Source: Alteromonas profundi (GTDB taxonomy: Bacteria > Pseudomonadota > Gammaproteobacteria > Enterobacterales > Alteromonadaceae). Taken from it: a stretch of 64,000 nucleotides of DNA. The notes under the pieces were generated by a model. The model made no database searches and had not been told where the DNA came from. It saw only the letters and a list, made by a program, of their open reading frames with translations. The translations under genes and the position numbers were made by a program. Of the stretch, positions 43,491 through 52,609 are shown one piece after another. Each line of letters opens with the position of its first letter. The stretch's first letter is position 1. Where the stretch lies: contig NZ_JAAAWN010000010.1 in the NCBI RefSeq assembly GCF_010500865.1, positions 62,001 through 126,000 on the forward strand, read 5' to 3'.

Positions 43491-44807
43491 TTAAGCAGGT
43501 TCTTTGGTAACCTCTTCATTACCTTTTTGAATTACATATACATTGTAGGCACAACATATAAAAATGAGTAGCATATATAACGCTACTGCCCTAAATCTAT
43601 CTAGGAACGTAGCTGCGGTAAGGTAACCTATGCATGCTGCTTGAACTGCATTACCAATAAAATACATATCGATATTTTGTTCGTCTAGTGCCTGTTTTTT
43701 TATCTCTCGAGTTAGTAGATACCCAGAAAAAAGCATCATGATAAAAAAGAAAAATCCGATGTAACCAACTTCGGCAAGTGTCTGAAACCAAATAGAGTGT
43801 ACGGCCCTGTTCCGCGTTCTACCCGTGGCGACTGACTCTGGAATATATTGAGGCGAAAGTAAGTTAAATGAGTAGGTGCCTGCTCCTAGGGGGTAGTCTT
43901 GGGCCATATCAGCCGCAGCCAACCAAAAAAAGACACGAGTAGAGCCTGATTCTTGCTCTTCAGTGAGGGTTGTGGTTGACTTTATCGATAAAAAGCGGTT
44001 AATGGCTTGTTCATCTAATACGCTAACTAGCCCTATTAAGCCAAATAGAATCAAGCCAAACACCTTGGCTTTTTTATATTTCATCGAAACTTTAGGTGCC
44101 ATGACCCCTAAGAGATAGGCGCTGCTCCCTGTTAATACTCCAAGGAATGAACCGCGGCTATTCATCAACACAAGCGCATTTACGATTAGCCCGCCAGCCA
44201 CTAATATTAGTAGCCTTTGTTTATTGTTTTTTGCGTGCCAAAAGTAATGCAGGCAAAAGATAGCGCCAACTGCGAGTACGGCTGCCATATCATTTACATC
44301 TGGCGAGTCAACTGTTCCTACGCCTTCCACCCTACCCATACCATTTCGACCTGTTTCCATTACATAGAAGCCGATGTAGGCACAGCCAGCCGTAAATGCG
44401 AGTAGGTATTTATCGAGATCACTGGGGGATTTACATAGCTTAAATGCCGCTAAAAAGACTACACTAACTTTTATAAAATTTTCTAAAGCATAGCTATGAG
44501 CGCCTGGTAAAACCGCCCAAAATTGCACTACTGCAAAGTAAGCAAGGACAGCGAGAAACCACTTTAATGGCGTTAGCTGAAAAATAGATGTAGGTGTTCG
44601 ATTCTTAGGAATTAGTGCGCAAATTAATATCACCAACGAGAAAAAAAATGAATAACCGATAGATGGTATTGAACTCGACCACCATCGCTGTTCGTGGTAC
44701 ATAAAATAGATTACAATATAGCCAACAAAGAGAAGCGCAGGGGTGTGAAAAATTCCCCGAAATAAACAATACAATTGCGTAAGAAAAAATGTTGCTATGG
44801 TTAACAT
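43491..44807 (-). CDS. O-antigen ligase/polymerase-like membrane protein (Wzy)
   Basis: A 438-residue inner-membrane protein with about eleven to twelve helices and one long periplasmic loop (about residues 265-340) containing the Wzy_C/O-antigen-ligase signatures (STRVFFWLAAADMAQDYPLGAG, AVHSIWFQTLAEVGYIG). It starts much like the exosortase A-associated O-glycosylation ligase family (TIGR03097). In this setting it is the best candidate for the polymerase that links repeat units, but the ligase function is possible. It is encoded between the pyruvyl transferase and beta-helix genes. Confidence 0.82.
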   Translation of the reverse strand: MLTIATFFLTQLYCLFRGIFHTPALLFVGYIVIYFMYHEQRWWSSSIPSIGYSFFFSLVILICALIPKNRTPTSIFQLTPLKWFLAVLAYFAVVQFWAVLPGAHSYALENFIKVSVVFLAAFKLCKSPSDLDKYLLAFTAGCAYIGFYVMETGRNGMGRVEGVGTVDSPDVNDMAAVLAVGAIFCLHYFWHAKNNKQRLLILVAGGLIVNALVLMNSRGSFLGVLTGSSAYLLGVMAPKVSMKYKKAKVFGLILFGLIGLVSVLDEQAINRFLSIKSTTTLTEEQESGSTRVFFWLAAADMAQDYPLGAGTYSFNLLSPQYIPESVATGRTRNRAVHSIWFQTLAEVGYIGFFFFIMMLFSGYLLTREIKKQALDEQNIDMYFIGNAVQAACIGYLTAATFLDRFRAVALYMLLIFICCAYNVYVIQKGNEEVTKEPA

Positions 44808-44865
44808 TGCTGTTTGTACCTACTACCTAGATAACCTTAATCAAAACGCTACCGACCGGTGTTAG

Positions 44866-45789
44866 TTAGCCCTTGTTCGCATTAAACTCGTCGATGCGAG
44901 CCCTAAGGTGCGCCAATTTTTCCTGAACTATAGCATAGTCTGATAGTTGATATTTCTCTCTCGCAGCAATTTGTTTAAGTTCAGCAAGTGTTCTTTCCAT
45001 ATCTTTATTAGTTGAACGTGCAACCGGTGGTAACGTCCAATTGTTATTATATAGTCTTGTTTTCTGAGCGGTACGTTTGATGATATTCTTAATCCTTGTC
45101 GTAAATGGCTGTCCTTCATCACCTTTAAATACAGGGGAGACGCTATTTATCTGCAGGGGTATTGATAAACTCTCCGACCAATCATGCCACTTATCAGTAT
45201 TGATATGGCTGTGCGCCGCGAAACCTGTCCAAGGAACGCGATATGCATCGGCTAAAATAGCACCGTGCATGGCTTCTGTTATAACAGCGGTACAGGATGT
45301 TAATGCGTCGATAAACTTTGACGGCTCCCATCGAGGATCAATTAAGTAAAACTGACCTCGCTTTGCTATTTCTTCCCACCTACCGATTTGCATACTATCC
45401 ACGTGAGGAATTAAGCCTACTCTGTTAGGCTCAGGCGTAGTATTTTTAGGTATTAAATCCGGCGTTAAATATGCCCCATCAAGCAGCGGAATATTTTTCT
45501 CGTTTTCTTTTAAAAAGGGGCGTAGTTTAGCCAGAGTCATAGGGCCTCTTAGGCCAATAGCGCTAACAGATGTATCGCTGAATTTTGGGGGTTTTTGGTA
45601 CCCATATCCAGTAGTAAAAAAAATAAACTCTTTGCTCAAGGGGAGATGGTTATTTATTAAGGTTCCTATTCCCACAAGGGTATAAGAGGCGTTGCTACAC
45701 TTATCGAAATCAAAGAAGTGGCGTAGAATAAGTGCATTTAAATCGTCACCCACATTACCTCTGCTATCCTTAAAATAATAAACAGTCAT
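44866..45789 (-). CDS. Polysaccharide pyruvyl transferase family protein
   Basis: A 307-residue protein beginning YYFKDSRGNVGDDLNALIL, the usual start of the pyruvyltransferase family (PF04230). It also has the ITEAMHGAILADAYRVPW motif near residue 195, which corresponds to the conserved SRxHG-type site of this family. Such enzymes attach a pyruvate ketal from phosphoenolpyruvate to a sugar, making the polymer acidic. The C-terminal 60 residues form a helical, coiled-coil-like tail. It directly abuts the upstream GT2 gene: the two stop and start codons are adjacent. Confidence 0.85.
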   Translation of the reverse strand: MTVYYFKDSRGNVGDDLNALILRHFFDFDKCSNASYTLVGIGTLINNHLPLSKEFIFFTTGYGYQKPPKFSDTSVSAIGLRGPMTLAKLRPFLKENEKNIPLLDGAYLTPDLIPKNTTPEPNRVGLIPHVDSMQIGRWEEIAKRGQFYLIDPRWEPSKFIDALTSCTAVITEAMHGAILADAYRVPWTGFAAHSHINTDKWHDWSESLSIPLQINSVSPVFKGDEGQPFTTRIKNIIKRTAQKTRLYNNNWTLPPVARSTNKDMERTLAELKQIAAREKYQLSDYAIVQEKLAHLRARIDEFNANKG

Positions 45790-46668
45790 TTATTTTGTTA
45801 CCTTGAATAATAAAAGCGATATTAGACGCTTATATAAACTTATTTTTAGTGGTTGTAAGTAAAGGCTTCTCAAAGCGCAGGTTATGGCGTAGTTATAATC
45901 TTCTCCATCTTCGGCAATATAAGAACAAATTAGATTAGATTTACTTAACGCTTTCCTTTTTAGCGTAGATTGGCGTAAATACCCTCCCTTGATCTTTGTG
46001 ATCGCATAACTAATTAGTTGACGATGGTAAGGATAAACTTCTCGCGCATTTCTTGATGCTGACCCTGGTGTTACTCGGTACTTTACGAGGGGGGCGGATA
46101 TATACGAGATGGGGAAGTCAGCTGCAATATCCAACCATAACTTCCAATCTTCTAGCGCCCGCATACTCTCATCAAATCCGCCGCTTTTTAAAAGTACATC
46201 ACGCTGGACTAATATTGTTGAGGTTCCTAAAAAATTCTCTGTCAATAAGGCGTCAAAGACATTGCCCCCTTTTAACGAAGACAAATCACTTCTTTTCGTA
46301 TCACCCGACTGGTTGTATCCAAAATAAAAGGAGTTGGTATGAGACCACTTACAGCCTTCAAGCTTTTCGAATTGATGGCTCAGTTTTTCGGGTAACCAAA
46401 CGTCATCAGCATCAAGAAAAGCAACCCACATTCCTGTAGCTCTTTGTATTCCTACGTTTCGTGCTTTTGAAACGCCCATATTGGCCTGTTTAATAAGCGT
46501 AACCATAGGGAAGCGTTCTGAGACAAAATTAGCGGAATTGTCGGTTGAGCCGTCATCAACGACTATAATTTCATGAACTGGAAAAGTCTGATTAATCACC
46601 GACTGGATAGCATCGCCAATGGTAGCTTGACTATTAAAGCAAGGTATAATTACGCTTACTGACTCCAT
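45790..46668 (-). CDS. GT2-family glycosyltransferase
   Basis: A 292-residue GT-A enzyme: VSVIIPCFNSQATIGDAIQS at the N-terminus, VVDDGSTDNS near residue 37-46, AFLDADDVW with the metal-binding DxD near residue 85-90, and a later acceptor segment with ALEDWKLWLDIA. It ends in a basic, hydrophobic tail. It likely adds one sugar to the lipid-linked repeat unit. It is the first gene of the reverse-strand group ending with the beta-helix gene. Confidence 0.9.
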   Translation of the reverse strand: MESVSVIIPCFNSQATIGDAIQSVINQTFPVHEIIVVDDGSTDNSANFVSERFPMVTLIKQANMGVSKARNVGIQRATGMWVAFLDADDVWLPEKLSHQFEKLEGCKWSHTNSFYFGYNQSGDTKRSDLSSLKGGNVFDALLTENFLGTSTILVQRDVLLKSGGFDESMRALEDWKLWLDIAADFPISYISAPLVKYRVTPGSASRNAREVYPYHRQLISYAITKIKGGYLRQSTLKRKALSKSNLICSYIAEDGEDYNYAITCALRSLYLQPLKISLYKRLISLLLFKVTK

Positions 46669-47187
46669 AATTTAAAATTCACTTCTTCACTGTGATGCGG
46701 TATCGCAATGAATCAGTCTACTTAGTCTGAGATATAGCGGTCAAGCAAAATTGGCGTTGCTGTTTAGGCAAATAATTTCTAGAAACGATTAAATCGATGT
46801 TTTACTCAGGTTGGCACGAAACGTAAGCAGTGTATTGCCTGGAGTCAGCGGAATATTTTATTGGACCGTCCAATAGCGGCGCTTTTCTTAACTTAAAAAA
46901 TTAAGACACTACATCAAAATTATTGTTCAATTTTTAAATTATAGCCTATCTTAACGTGCGTATAGGTATTTCCGATGACTGCGTTACTCAAAGTCGAAGT
47001 ATGGCGTGCACTTATAACACCTTTTTATATCTCATTGGATACGTTTAATAGGCCGGCACTATATTAAACGTAAATCGAATGTTATTGTTTAAGAAAATAA
47101 AGGTGAGGTGCTATATATCCAATTTTATTGGTGAAGTTACCACTATCAATCTATTTGACTGTTTAGGAACTACAAAGAGCCGACATT
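46669..47187. promoter_or_regulatory. Divergent control region with a 17-bp palindrome
   Basis: This 519-base gene-free region separates the reverse GT2 operon from the forward aminotransferase gene. TATTGGAC (46859-46866) and GTCCAATA (46868-46875) form a perfect palindrome around a single C, the clearest operator-like element here. The rest is AT-rich, and I see no reliable -35/-10 pair or JUMPstart element. Confidence 0.45.
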
Positions 47188-48312
47188 ATGAAGAAATTCA
47201 ATGAACCCATACAAGTAACTAGGCCGCTATTTCCAAGGTTAAAGGATTACGTTGGAAACCTTGAAGATGTGTGGGAGAGTCAATGGTTATCAAATGGAGG
47301 CAAGCAGCACCAGCTTCTTGAAAAAGAGTTACAAGCACATATGGGGGCCCCGAATATTTCACTATTTAATAATGGAACTATCGCGCTACTTACCGCTATA
47401 CAAAGCTTGCGATTGCAGGGTGAAGTGATAACTACACCATTCTCTTTCCCAGCCACAACCCACGCTCTCCAGTGGAATAATATTACTCCAGTATTTTGTG
47501 ATTTAGACGAGCATAGGTTAACAATAGATCCGTTGAAAATTGAGTCGTTAATTACGTCAAAGACGTCTGCAATATTAGGGGTTCATGTCTATGGGGTCCC
47601 TTGCCATGTTAGAGAAATTCAGCAAATTGCTGATCGTCATGGCCTTAGAGTCATCTATGATGCAGCCCATGCTTTTGGCACCCAGATAGGGGGCCATCCT
47701 ATCGCCTCATTCGGTGATATATCAATGTTTAGCTTTCATCCTACCAAGCTATTTCATACCGGTGAGGGGGGCGCGCTAGTTTATAATGACGACAACTTAA
47801 AGCAACGGATAGAGTATTTAAAAAACTTCGGTATCAAGAATGAAGAAGAAGTTATTTTACCTGGTATCAATGGGAAAATGAGTGAAGTGCAGGCGTCCTT
47901 GGGACGAACAGTTTTACCTCTTGTGGAAGAAGAAAGAGCGAAAAGAGCACAGTTAAGAGCCGTCTACAAAGAAATATTTAAACTTAATGAAAATATTGTC
48001 GTCATCGACCCTGGCGAAGATGTAGTAAATAGCGAACAGTATTTTTGCATTAGAATTAAAGCAAAAGACAACGAAATAAATCGCGACTATGTATACGAAC
48101 AACTAAAAACACTTAACATTTTTAGTAGGAAATATTTCTACCCGCTGATCAGTAGCTACCCTTGTTATAAGAATTTAAAAAGCGCTGAGTCATCTAACTT
48201 ACCAGTGGCAGAGCAAGCGGCTAAAGAAGTGCTCTGTTTACCTTTTTACGGTTCGTTGGGTGTTGATGCTGTTTCGTCTATCGCTGGTGAAGTTGTGAAA
48301 ATTGTCAATTGA
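47188..48312 (+). CDS. DegT/DnrJ/EryC1-type sugar aminotransferase
   Basis: A 374-residue PLP-dependent sugar aminotransferase. Landmarks are the SQWLSNGGKQHQLLEKEL start, NNGTIALLTAIQSL, TTPFSFPATTHALQW, the cofactor-binding VIYDAAHAFG (Asp158) and the Schiff-base Lys187 in SMFSFHPTKLFHTGEGG. The SFHPTK-FHTGEGG form is closest to VioA/FdtB-like enzymes that put an amino group on keto-deoxy sugars. A PglD/NeuD-like acyltransferase at 50887-51525 could then acylate it, but no 4,6-dehydratase is visible in the window. Confidence 0.9.
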   Translation: MKKFNEPIQVTRPLFPRLKDYVGNLEDVWESQWLSNGGKQHQLLEKELQAHMGAPNISLFNNGTIALLTAIQSLRLQGEVITTPFSFPATTHALQWNNITPVFCDLDEHRLTIDPLKIESLITSKTSAILGVHVYGVPCHVREIQQIADRHGLRVIYDAAHAFGTQIGGHPIASFGDISMFSFHPTKLFHTGEGGALVYNDDNLKQRIEYLKNFGIKNEEEVILPGINGKMSEVQASLGRTVLPLVEEERAKRAQLRAVYKEIFKLNENIVVIDPGEDVVNSEQYFCIRIKAKDNEINRDYVYEQLKTLNIFSRKYFYPLISSYPCYKNLKSAESSNLPVAEQAAKEVLCLPFYGSLGVDAVSSIAGEVVKIVN

Positions 48313-48328
48313 TTTAGAGGCTCAATAA

Positions 48329-49246
48329 TTGAAAAAAATATACATTTATGCCCCAGATTTTGACGAAAATAGTGGGGGAGCTGTGGTCCTTCACCGGCTA
48401 TGCCATCTTATTAACCAAACAGATACGCATCAGGCTTTTTTAACGCCAAGAAAATTCGAGCGGTTCGAGTTCTATAGTTTAAAAGCGTTTATGGTTAGTT
48501 GTAAAAGTCTTCTAAGTAACATGGTAAAACGAAGGCTGGTTAAGCTTAAATGTAACAGCGGTTGGGACACCCCTGTTGATTACCGTTCTTCTATCGATGA
48601 CGATTCAATCGTGGTTTACTCAGAAATGGCTTTTGGAAATCCACTAAGAGCAAAGAATGTGGTTCGGTGGTTTTTGCATCAACCGGGCCACATCCTAAAT
48701 GCATTTCACTTCGGCAGAGGCGAATTATACTTTCGCTATGCATCAAATATAAAGCCATTTGAATACTGCTATTCAACGATGTCTAAACATGAATTGCGTA
48801 TTGTATATTACCCACTGGATAAATATAACGACGAAAATTTACCGAAAAAAAGGGGCACTTGCCATTTGATAAGAAAGGGCGGGTTTAAAAAGAAAATACA
48901 TCCAGCTGATTCAATACAAGTCGATGGATTATCCCACGATGAAATATCAAAAATTTTTAGGCGAAGCGAACGCTTTATTTCTTATGATGATTACACGGCA
49001 TATTCAACGTTTGCTGCACTTTGCGGTTGTGAGTCTATCGTGGTTCCCGCTGAAAGTGTATCAAAGTTGGCGTGGTACCCTCGTGAAGAGCAACATTATG
49101 GTATCGCTTTTGGTTTTAATGAAGAAGAACTAGCATGGGCTAAGCGTACAGTATCCAATTTGAAAGAGAAATTGAGGCAAGAGGATCAACAATCCTTTAA
49201 TAACACCAGGATGTTTTTAGATGAGATGGAGATATTCTTTAAATAA
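48329..49246 (+). CDS. Putative glycosyltransferase-like protein
   Basis: A 305-residue protein from TTG 48329, with GAGG eight bases upstream and 16 bases after the aminotransferase stop, so it is likely co-expressed. The N-terminus KKIYIYAPDFDENSGGAVVLHRLCHLIN reads like a GT-B donor/acceptor fold. The late YTAYSTFAALCGCESIVVPAES resembles the nucleotide-sugar binding part of unusual lipopolysaccharide glycosyltransferases. I cannot assign a CAZy family. It has an even mix of basic residues in the middle (KKRGTCHLIRKGGFKKK). Confidence 0.6.
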   Translation: MKKIYIYAPDFDENSGGAVVLHRLCHLINQTDTHQAFLTPRKFERFEFYSLKAFMVSCKSLLSNMVKRRLVKLKCNSGWDTPVDYRSSIDDDSIVVYSEMAFGNPLRAKNVVRWFLHQPGHILNAFHFGRGELYFRYASNIKPFEYCYSTMSKHELRIVYYPLDKYNDENLPKKRGTCHLIRKGGFKKKIHPADSIQVDGLSHDEISKIFRRSERFISYDDYTAYSTFAALCGCESIVVPAESVSKLAWYPREEQHYGIAFGFNEEELAWAKRTVSNLKEKLRQEDQQSFNNTRMFLDEMEIFFK

Positions 49247-49395
49247 TGTGAGTAGAGTCGTTTTATGAAAAGCTATTCGCTCTTGTCGGTTAGCAATAGG
49301 CTTTTATTGAAAAGAGATGTCAGCCGCGAATTACCTTCCATAACACTTTTAGAGATAAGCGAGAGAACCCATCAAGCGCTAGCTATGCTATCTCG

Positions 49396-50868
49396 CTAAG
49401 GCATATGCTCTTTTTTTACTAACTGTTTGAAAAGTGAGATAAAATACAAGGCTCTTTGTTGAACCGAAGGAATCTTCCACAATGTTACGAGTACGAGAAG
49501 TAACAGCGCTAAATAGATAACAACGTACAGTATTCCCGAGCCGAAAAATTCTAAGACAATATTTAATGAAACCGCGTCAATAAGCTCGCGTGTTATTTTA
49601 CCTGCAAAGAATGCACACAGAGAAATTATTGTAGAGGATATAACAAAAAACAACCCGGATTTTTTAAGTAGGTAGTATGCGTATCCAAGCAGTACCAGAC
49701 AGCTTAAATAAGCAATAGCAACCCGTGCTTTTGCAAAATCAACAATAGAGGAATATTCAACACCCAATAATGCCAGTAAAAGTACAGCCAGCGTAATTGT
49801 ACTGAATACAAAACTCACCTTTGTCAGGCCCTTTGATAAAAGTAGCCTAACAATGACTTCAGATATTGAGAAAGTCACAATGATCAGAGAAAGCGTACCC
49901 AATAGAGGCGAAAACTCCCACCATTTTTCATCGAATGCTAGACGGATCAAGGTGTCATGAAAAAAATAAATATAGCCCACTATTATCGATGACATAAGCA
50001 TGATTATAACTAGGCAGTTTGTAAATTGATAAGCGAGCCTTTCGGGCTCGTTTTTAAGCCTGGAAAAAGCTGGCAGCAAAGGGTTAACGATTGGCCTTAT
50101 TATTTCATTTGCGGGTAAAGTTGATATATTTTTCATCAAATTAAACCCACCGAGAATATCAATACCAAATAGTCTCGTTGTTAGGAAAGAATCTGCTTCT
50201 GAGCGCGAAAAACCGATAATACCCTGGCCTAATACCCATTTAGAAAATTTCCATTGAGCTTTAATATTTTGAAAACATAAGCGTACTGGCCATGGGGCGA
50301 CAAGATATGAGATGAGAAGTTTAAGGGTATATGAGGCAATCATACCAATGACCATTGCCCAGTAGCTTTCTAACAATATAGCCAAAGGAATGGTGACACA
50401 GATACTGACGAGTTTCTCTATTATTGAAAGTTTGGTTATGGGTTTATAATTTAAGTTTCGGCTTTGGACAATAAGACCGGGACTAATTAACGCTCCTAAC
50501 GGAATTACGAGAGAAATACAATAAAGAACAGGCTCTATCAATTCATTCTCGGAGTAAGCAGAAATAAGGGGGATAGCGAAGATAAATAAAATAAAACAAG
50601 CAGCTTTAAAGATAAGATTTAGCGTCCAAGCAGTGTTGACGTCTTCAGAGGTTATCGTTTCTTTTTGCGCTATATATTGCGGTGTTCCTGTTTCGCCAAT
50701 AACATCGAAAAAAAATGCAGTAATTGTTGCCATTGCAACTATACCGAAATCTTCGGGGGTTAGAAAACGGGCTAACACCAACATACTTATTATGCCCAGC
50801 GACTTTTGGATTACTTTTCCAAATAATAGAAGCAATGACCCGTTAATGGTTTTCTTACCTAATGACAA
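49396..50868 (-). CDS. Wzx-type oligosaccharide flippase
   Basis: A 490-residue polytopic protein of the MOP/PST family. The start is TTG 50868, backed by AAGGAG at 6-base spacing. The family's opening TINGSLLLLFGKVIQKSLGIISMLVLARFLTPEDFGIVAMA is clear, and about 12 to 14 helices follow; the middle shows GIDILGGFNLMKNISTLPANEI. It should flip the lipid-linked repeat unit across the inner membrane. It ends the long reverse-strand series that starts near 63119. Confidence 0.9.
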   Translation of the reverse strand: MSLGKKTINGSLLLLFGKVIQKSLGIISMLVLARFLTPEDFGIVAMATITAFFFDVIGETGTPQYIAQKETITSEDVNTAWTLNLIFKAACFILFIFAIPLISAYSENELIEPVLYCISLVIPLGALISPGLIVQSRNLNYKPITKLSIIEKLVSICVTIPLAILLESYWAMVIGMIASYTLKLLISYLVAPWPVRLCFQNIKAQWKFSKWVLGQGIIGFSRSEADSFLTTRLFGIDILGGFNLMKNISTLPANEIIRPIVNPLLPAFSRLKNEPERLAYQFTNCLVIIMLMSSIIVGYIYFFHDTLIRLAFDEKWWEFSPLLGTLSLIIVTFSISEVIVRLLLSKGLTKVSFVFSTITLAVLLLALLGVEYSSIVDFAKARVAIAYLSCLVLLGYAYYLLKKSGLFFVISSTIISLCAFFAGKITRELIDAVSLNIVLEFFGSGILYVVIYLALLLLVLVTLWKIPSVQQRALYFISLFKQLVKKEHMP

Positions 50869-50886
50869 CTACCGCTCCTTAATTGT

Positions 50887-51525
50887 CTAACTTTTTATTT
50901 TTTTCGCCGGCGTTCCAACAACTTTAGCTGATGCTTCCACGTCATGGATAACAGTTGCGCCTGCACCCACAATTACGCTACTACCAATACAAATATTCTG
51001 TACAACAATCGCGCCAATACCTACCATGCTGCACTCGCCAACTACCACACCTCCAGCGAGTCTGGTGCCAGGAGCAAGGTGCACGAAATCACTAATTTCG
51101 TTATCGTGATCAACGCTAGCGCAGGTATTAACAATTACACCTGTGCCCAATGTTGTCCCTGTATTTATAACAGAGCCGGGCATGATTAGCGCGCCCGCTC
51201 CAATTTGTACATCATCGCTGACCACAGCCTGTGGGTGGATTAATGTAGCTAGCGGGTATTTTAGGGCGATAATTGTTTCACACAACTTCTTTCTTGCTTG
51301 GTTGTCGCCAATTGCCACGAAGTAATCAATTCCCGGTGGAGAGGCACTTATGAAATTTTCAAACGTATCAACAATAGGTAAACCTTTGTGATTTTTTTTT
51401 CGCGGGTAATTTGAATCTAAAAAAAACACGCTTTCATATTCGAGGGAAATTTTTGCGCAGTCGTAGGCAACACTACCATGGCCACCCGCGCCAATAATTG
51501 CTAATTTTTTCTTGTTATTGTTCAC
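50887..51525 (-). CDS. PglD/NeuD-like sugar O/N-acyltransferase
   Basis: A 212-residue protein from GTG 51525, overlapping the previous gene by 11 bases. The N-terminal Rossmann part (KKLAIIGAGGHGSVAYDCAK) is followed by a left-handed beta-helix of hexapeptide repeats (from about residue 95: VVSDDVQIGAGALIMPGS, GVIVNTCASVDHDNEI) with the catalytic His in the VDHDNEI turn. This fits PglD/NeuD-type acetyltransferases acting on amino sugars or sialic-acid-like substrates. With the DegT aminotransferase it could make an N-acylated amino-deoxy sugar. Confidence 0.88.
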   Translation of the reverse strand: MNNNKKKLAIIGAGGHGSVAYDCAKISLEYESVFFLDSNYPRKKNHKGLPIVDTFENFISASPPGIDYFVAIGDNQARKKLCETIIALKYPLATLIHPQAVVSDDVQIGAGALIMPGSVINTGTTLGTGVIVNTCASVDHDNEISDFVHLAPGTRLAGGVVVGECSMVGIGAIVVQNICIGSSVIVGAGATVIHDVEASAKVVGTPAKKIKS

Positions 51526-52609
51526 GTCCCATTACCCTGTTTTTTATCTTCTCTGATACTCTATGTACGATATAAAAGGCATTATTGAGACATTCTTTGA
51601 CTAACAGGTAGAGCCTTGAGTAGTGATTTAATTGTTGTCGGGATGACTTATTGAGGGTACTTTCTGCTGCGCAGAGATATTGGTTACTTACAAATTCCAG
51701 CGTTTGCGTATGCGCATATTCATTCTTAAAGGCTTTAATTTCATCGAAGTATTCTTTTGATAACCATCGCTCGTGGTTTTCTAACGTTGCCAACTTGAGG
51801 CCTTTATTTAGAAAATACTCATATCCATAGGAATGTTCGCTTATAGCGAAAGGTATGCCATTGAAAACATACTTTTGGGCTTTAGTTGGTGGCTTTAGAT
51901 TATGTGCAAAGCCATCATTTTTGGTATCAAATGCGGCTTTGCATGACAGCATATATTCTTCTTGTTTATTTGCGCTCCATTGCTCGAGCTCTACTCCATT
52001 TAATACCACTTCATGCTCACTTTCTTGAAGTGAATAGCCAATTCCTGCTTCTTGCAGTTTTTTTCTTAGAAAGTCCACTTTGGCCGGCAGATTTTCTAAA
52101 TCCGTCAGCACTTTTAATGGATGGGGTAACTCGTGCTTTGATAACGCTTTGAAAAGTGGTGGGAGGTATTCAATATGACCTATCCATAAAATAAAACCTT
52201 CGTCTTGAAAGCTTACCGCTTCAGGTAAACGATATTTAAGGTAATGATCTACACATGCAACATTTTTCACATCGTTAGGTAAATGAATTCTCAAGCGTTC
52301 ATTGTGCAGTAATATACAATCGAACTGCGCTAGTTTAACCCTTTCTTTCGCAAACAGTGCTGGGTGATGGAAGTAGTCAATAGGAAAATAGAGTACTTTA
52401 ATCCCTCTTTTTTGAGCATTTAGCAGCCAGTTTAGCGGGGGCATTAATTTGATAATAAAAATGACCTCGACATCGGGGATGGCTTCAAAATTGTCGAAAA
52501 GTTTTACGTCTATATCATCGTATGAGTACCTTAAAAATTGGGCCACATCTCTTCCAACCCAATCGGTGGAAGGAAGATGTACCATTGGGCCAAATGCAAC
52601 TGTTCTCAT
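51515..52609 (-). CDS. Glycosyltransferase-like protein, family uncertain
   Basis: A 364-residue protein from ATG 52609, overlapping the upstream gene by four bases (ATGA) and the downstream one by 11, so it belongs to one translated series. The shape is GT-B like: an N-terminal VAFGPMVHLPSTDWVGRDVAQFLRYS, then a region of alternating strands and helices, and in the C-terminal half PPTKAQKYVFNGIPFAISEHSYGYEYF, which looks like the donor-site loop of GT4-like enzymes. I do not recognise a family. Confidence 0.6.
   Translation of the reverse strand: MRTVAFGPMVHLPSTDWVGRDVAQFLRYSYDDIDVKLFDNFEAIPDVEVIFIIKLMPPLNWLLNAQKRGIKVLYFPIDYFHHPALFAKERVKLAQFDCILLHNERLRIHLPNDVKNVACVDHYLKYRLPEAVSFQDEGFILWIGHIEYLPPLFKALSKHELPHPLKVLTDLENLPAKVDFLRKKLQEAGIGYSLQESEHEVVLNGVELEQWSANKQEEYMLSCKAAFDTKNDGFAHNLKPPTKAQKYVFNGIPFAISEHSYGYEYFLNKGLKLATLENHERWLSKEYFDEIKAFKNEYAHTQTLEFVSNQYLCAAESTLNKSSRQQLNHYSRLYLLVKECLNNAFYIVHRVSEKIKNRVMGREQ

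Noticed and set aside
46053..46439. 128-codon forward ORF
   Set aside because: It lies antisense to the GT2 gene 45790-46668, whose motifs are clear; it is a shadow frame.
46829..46850. Sigma-54 promoter (TGGCACG...GC)
   Set aside because: The GG-to-GC spacing is two bases too long and the TTGC element is missing.
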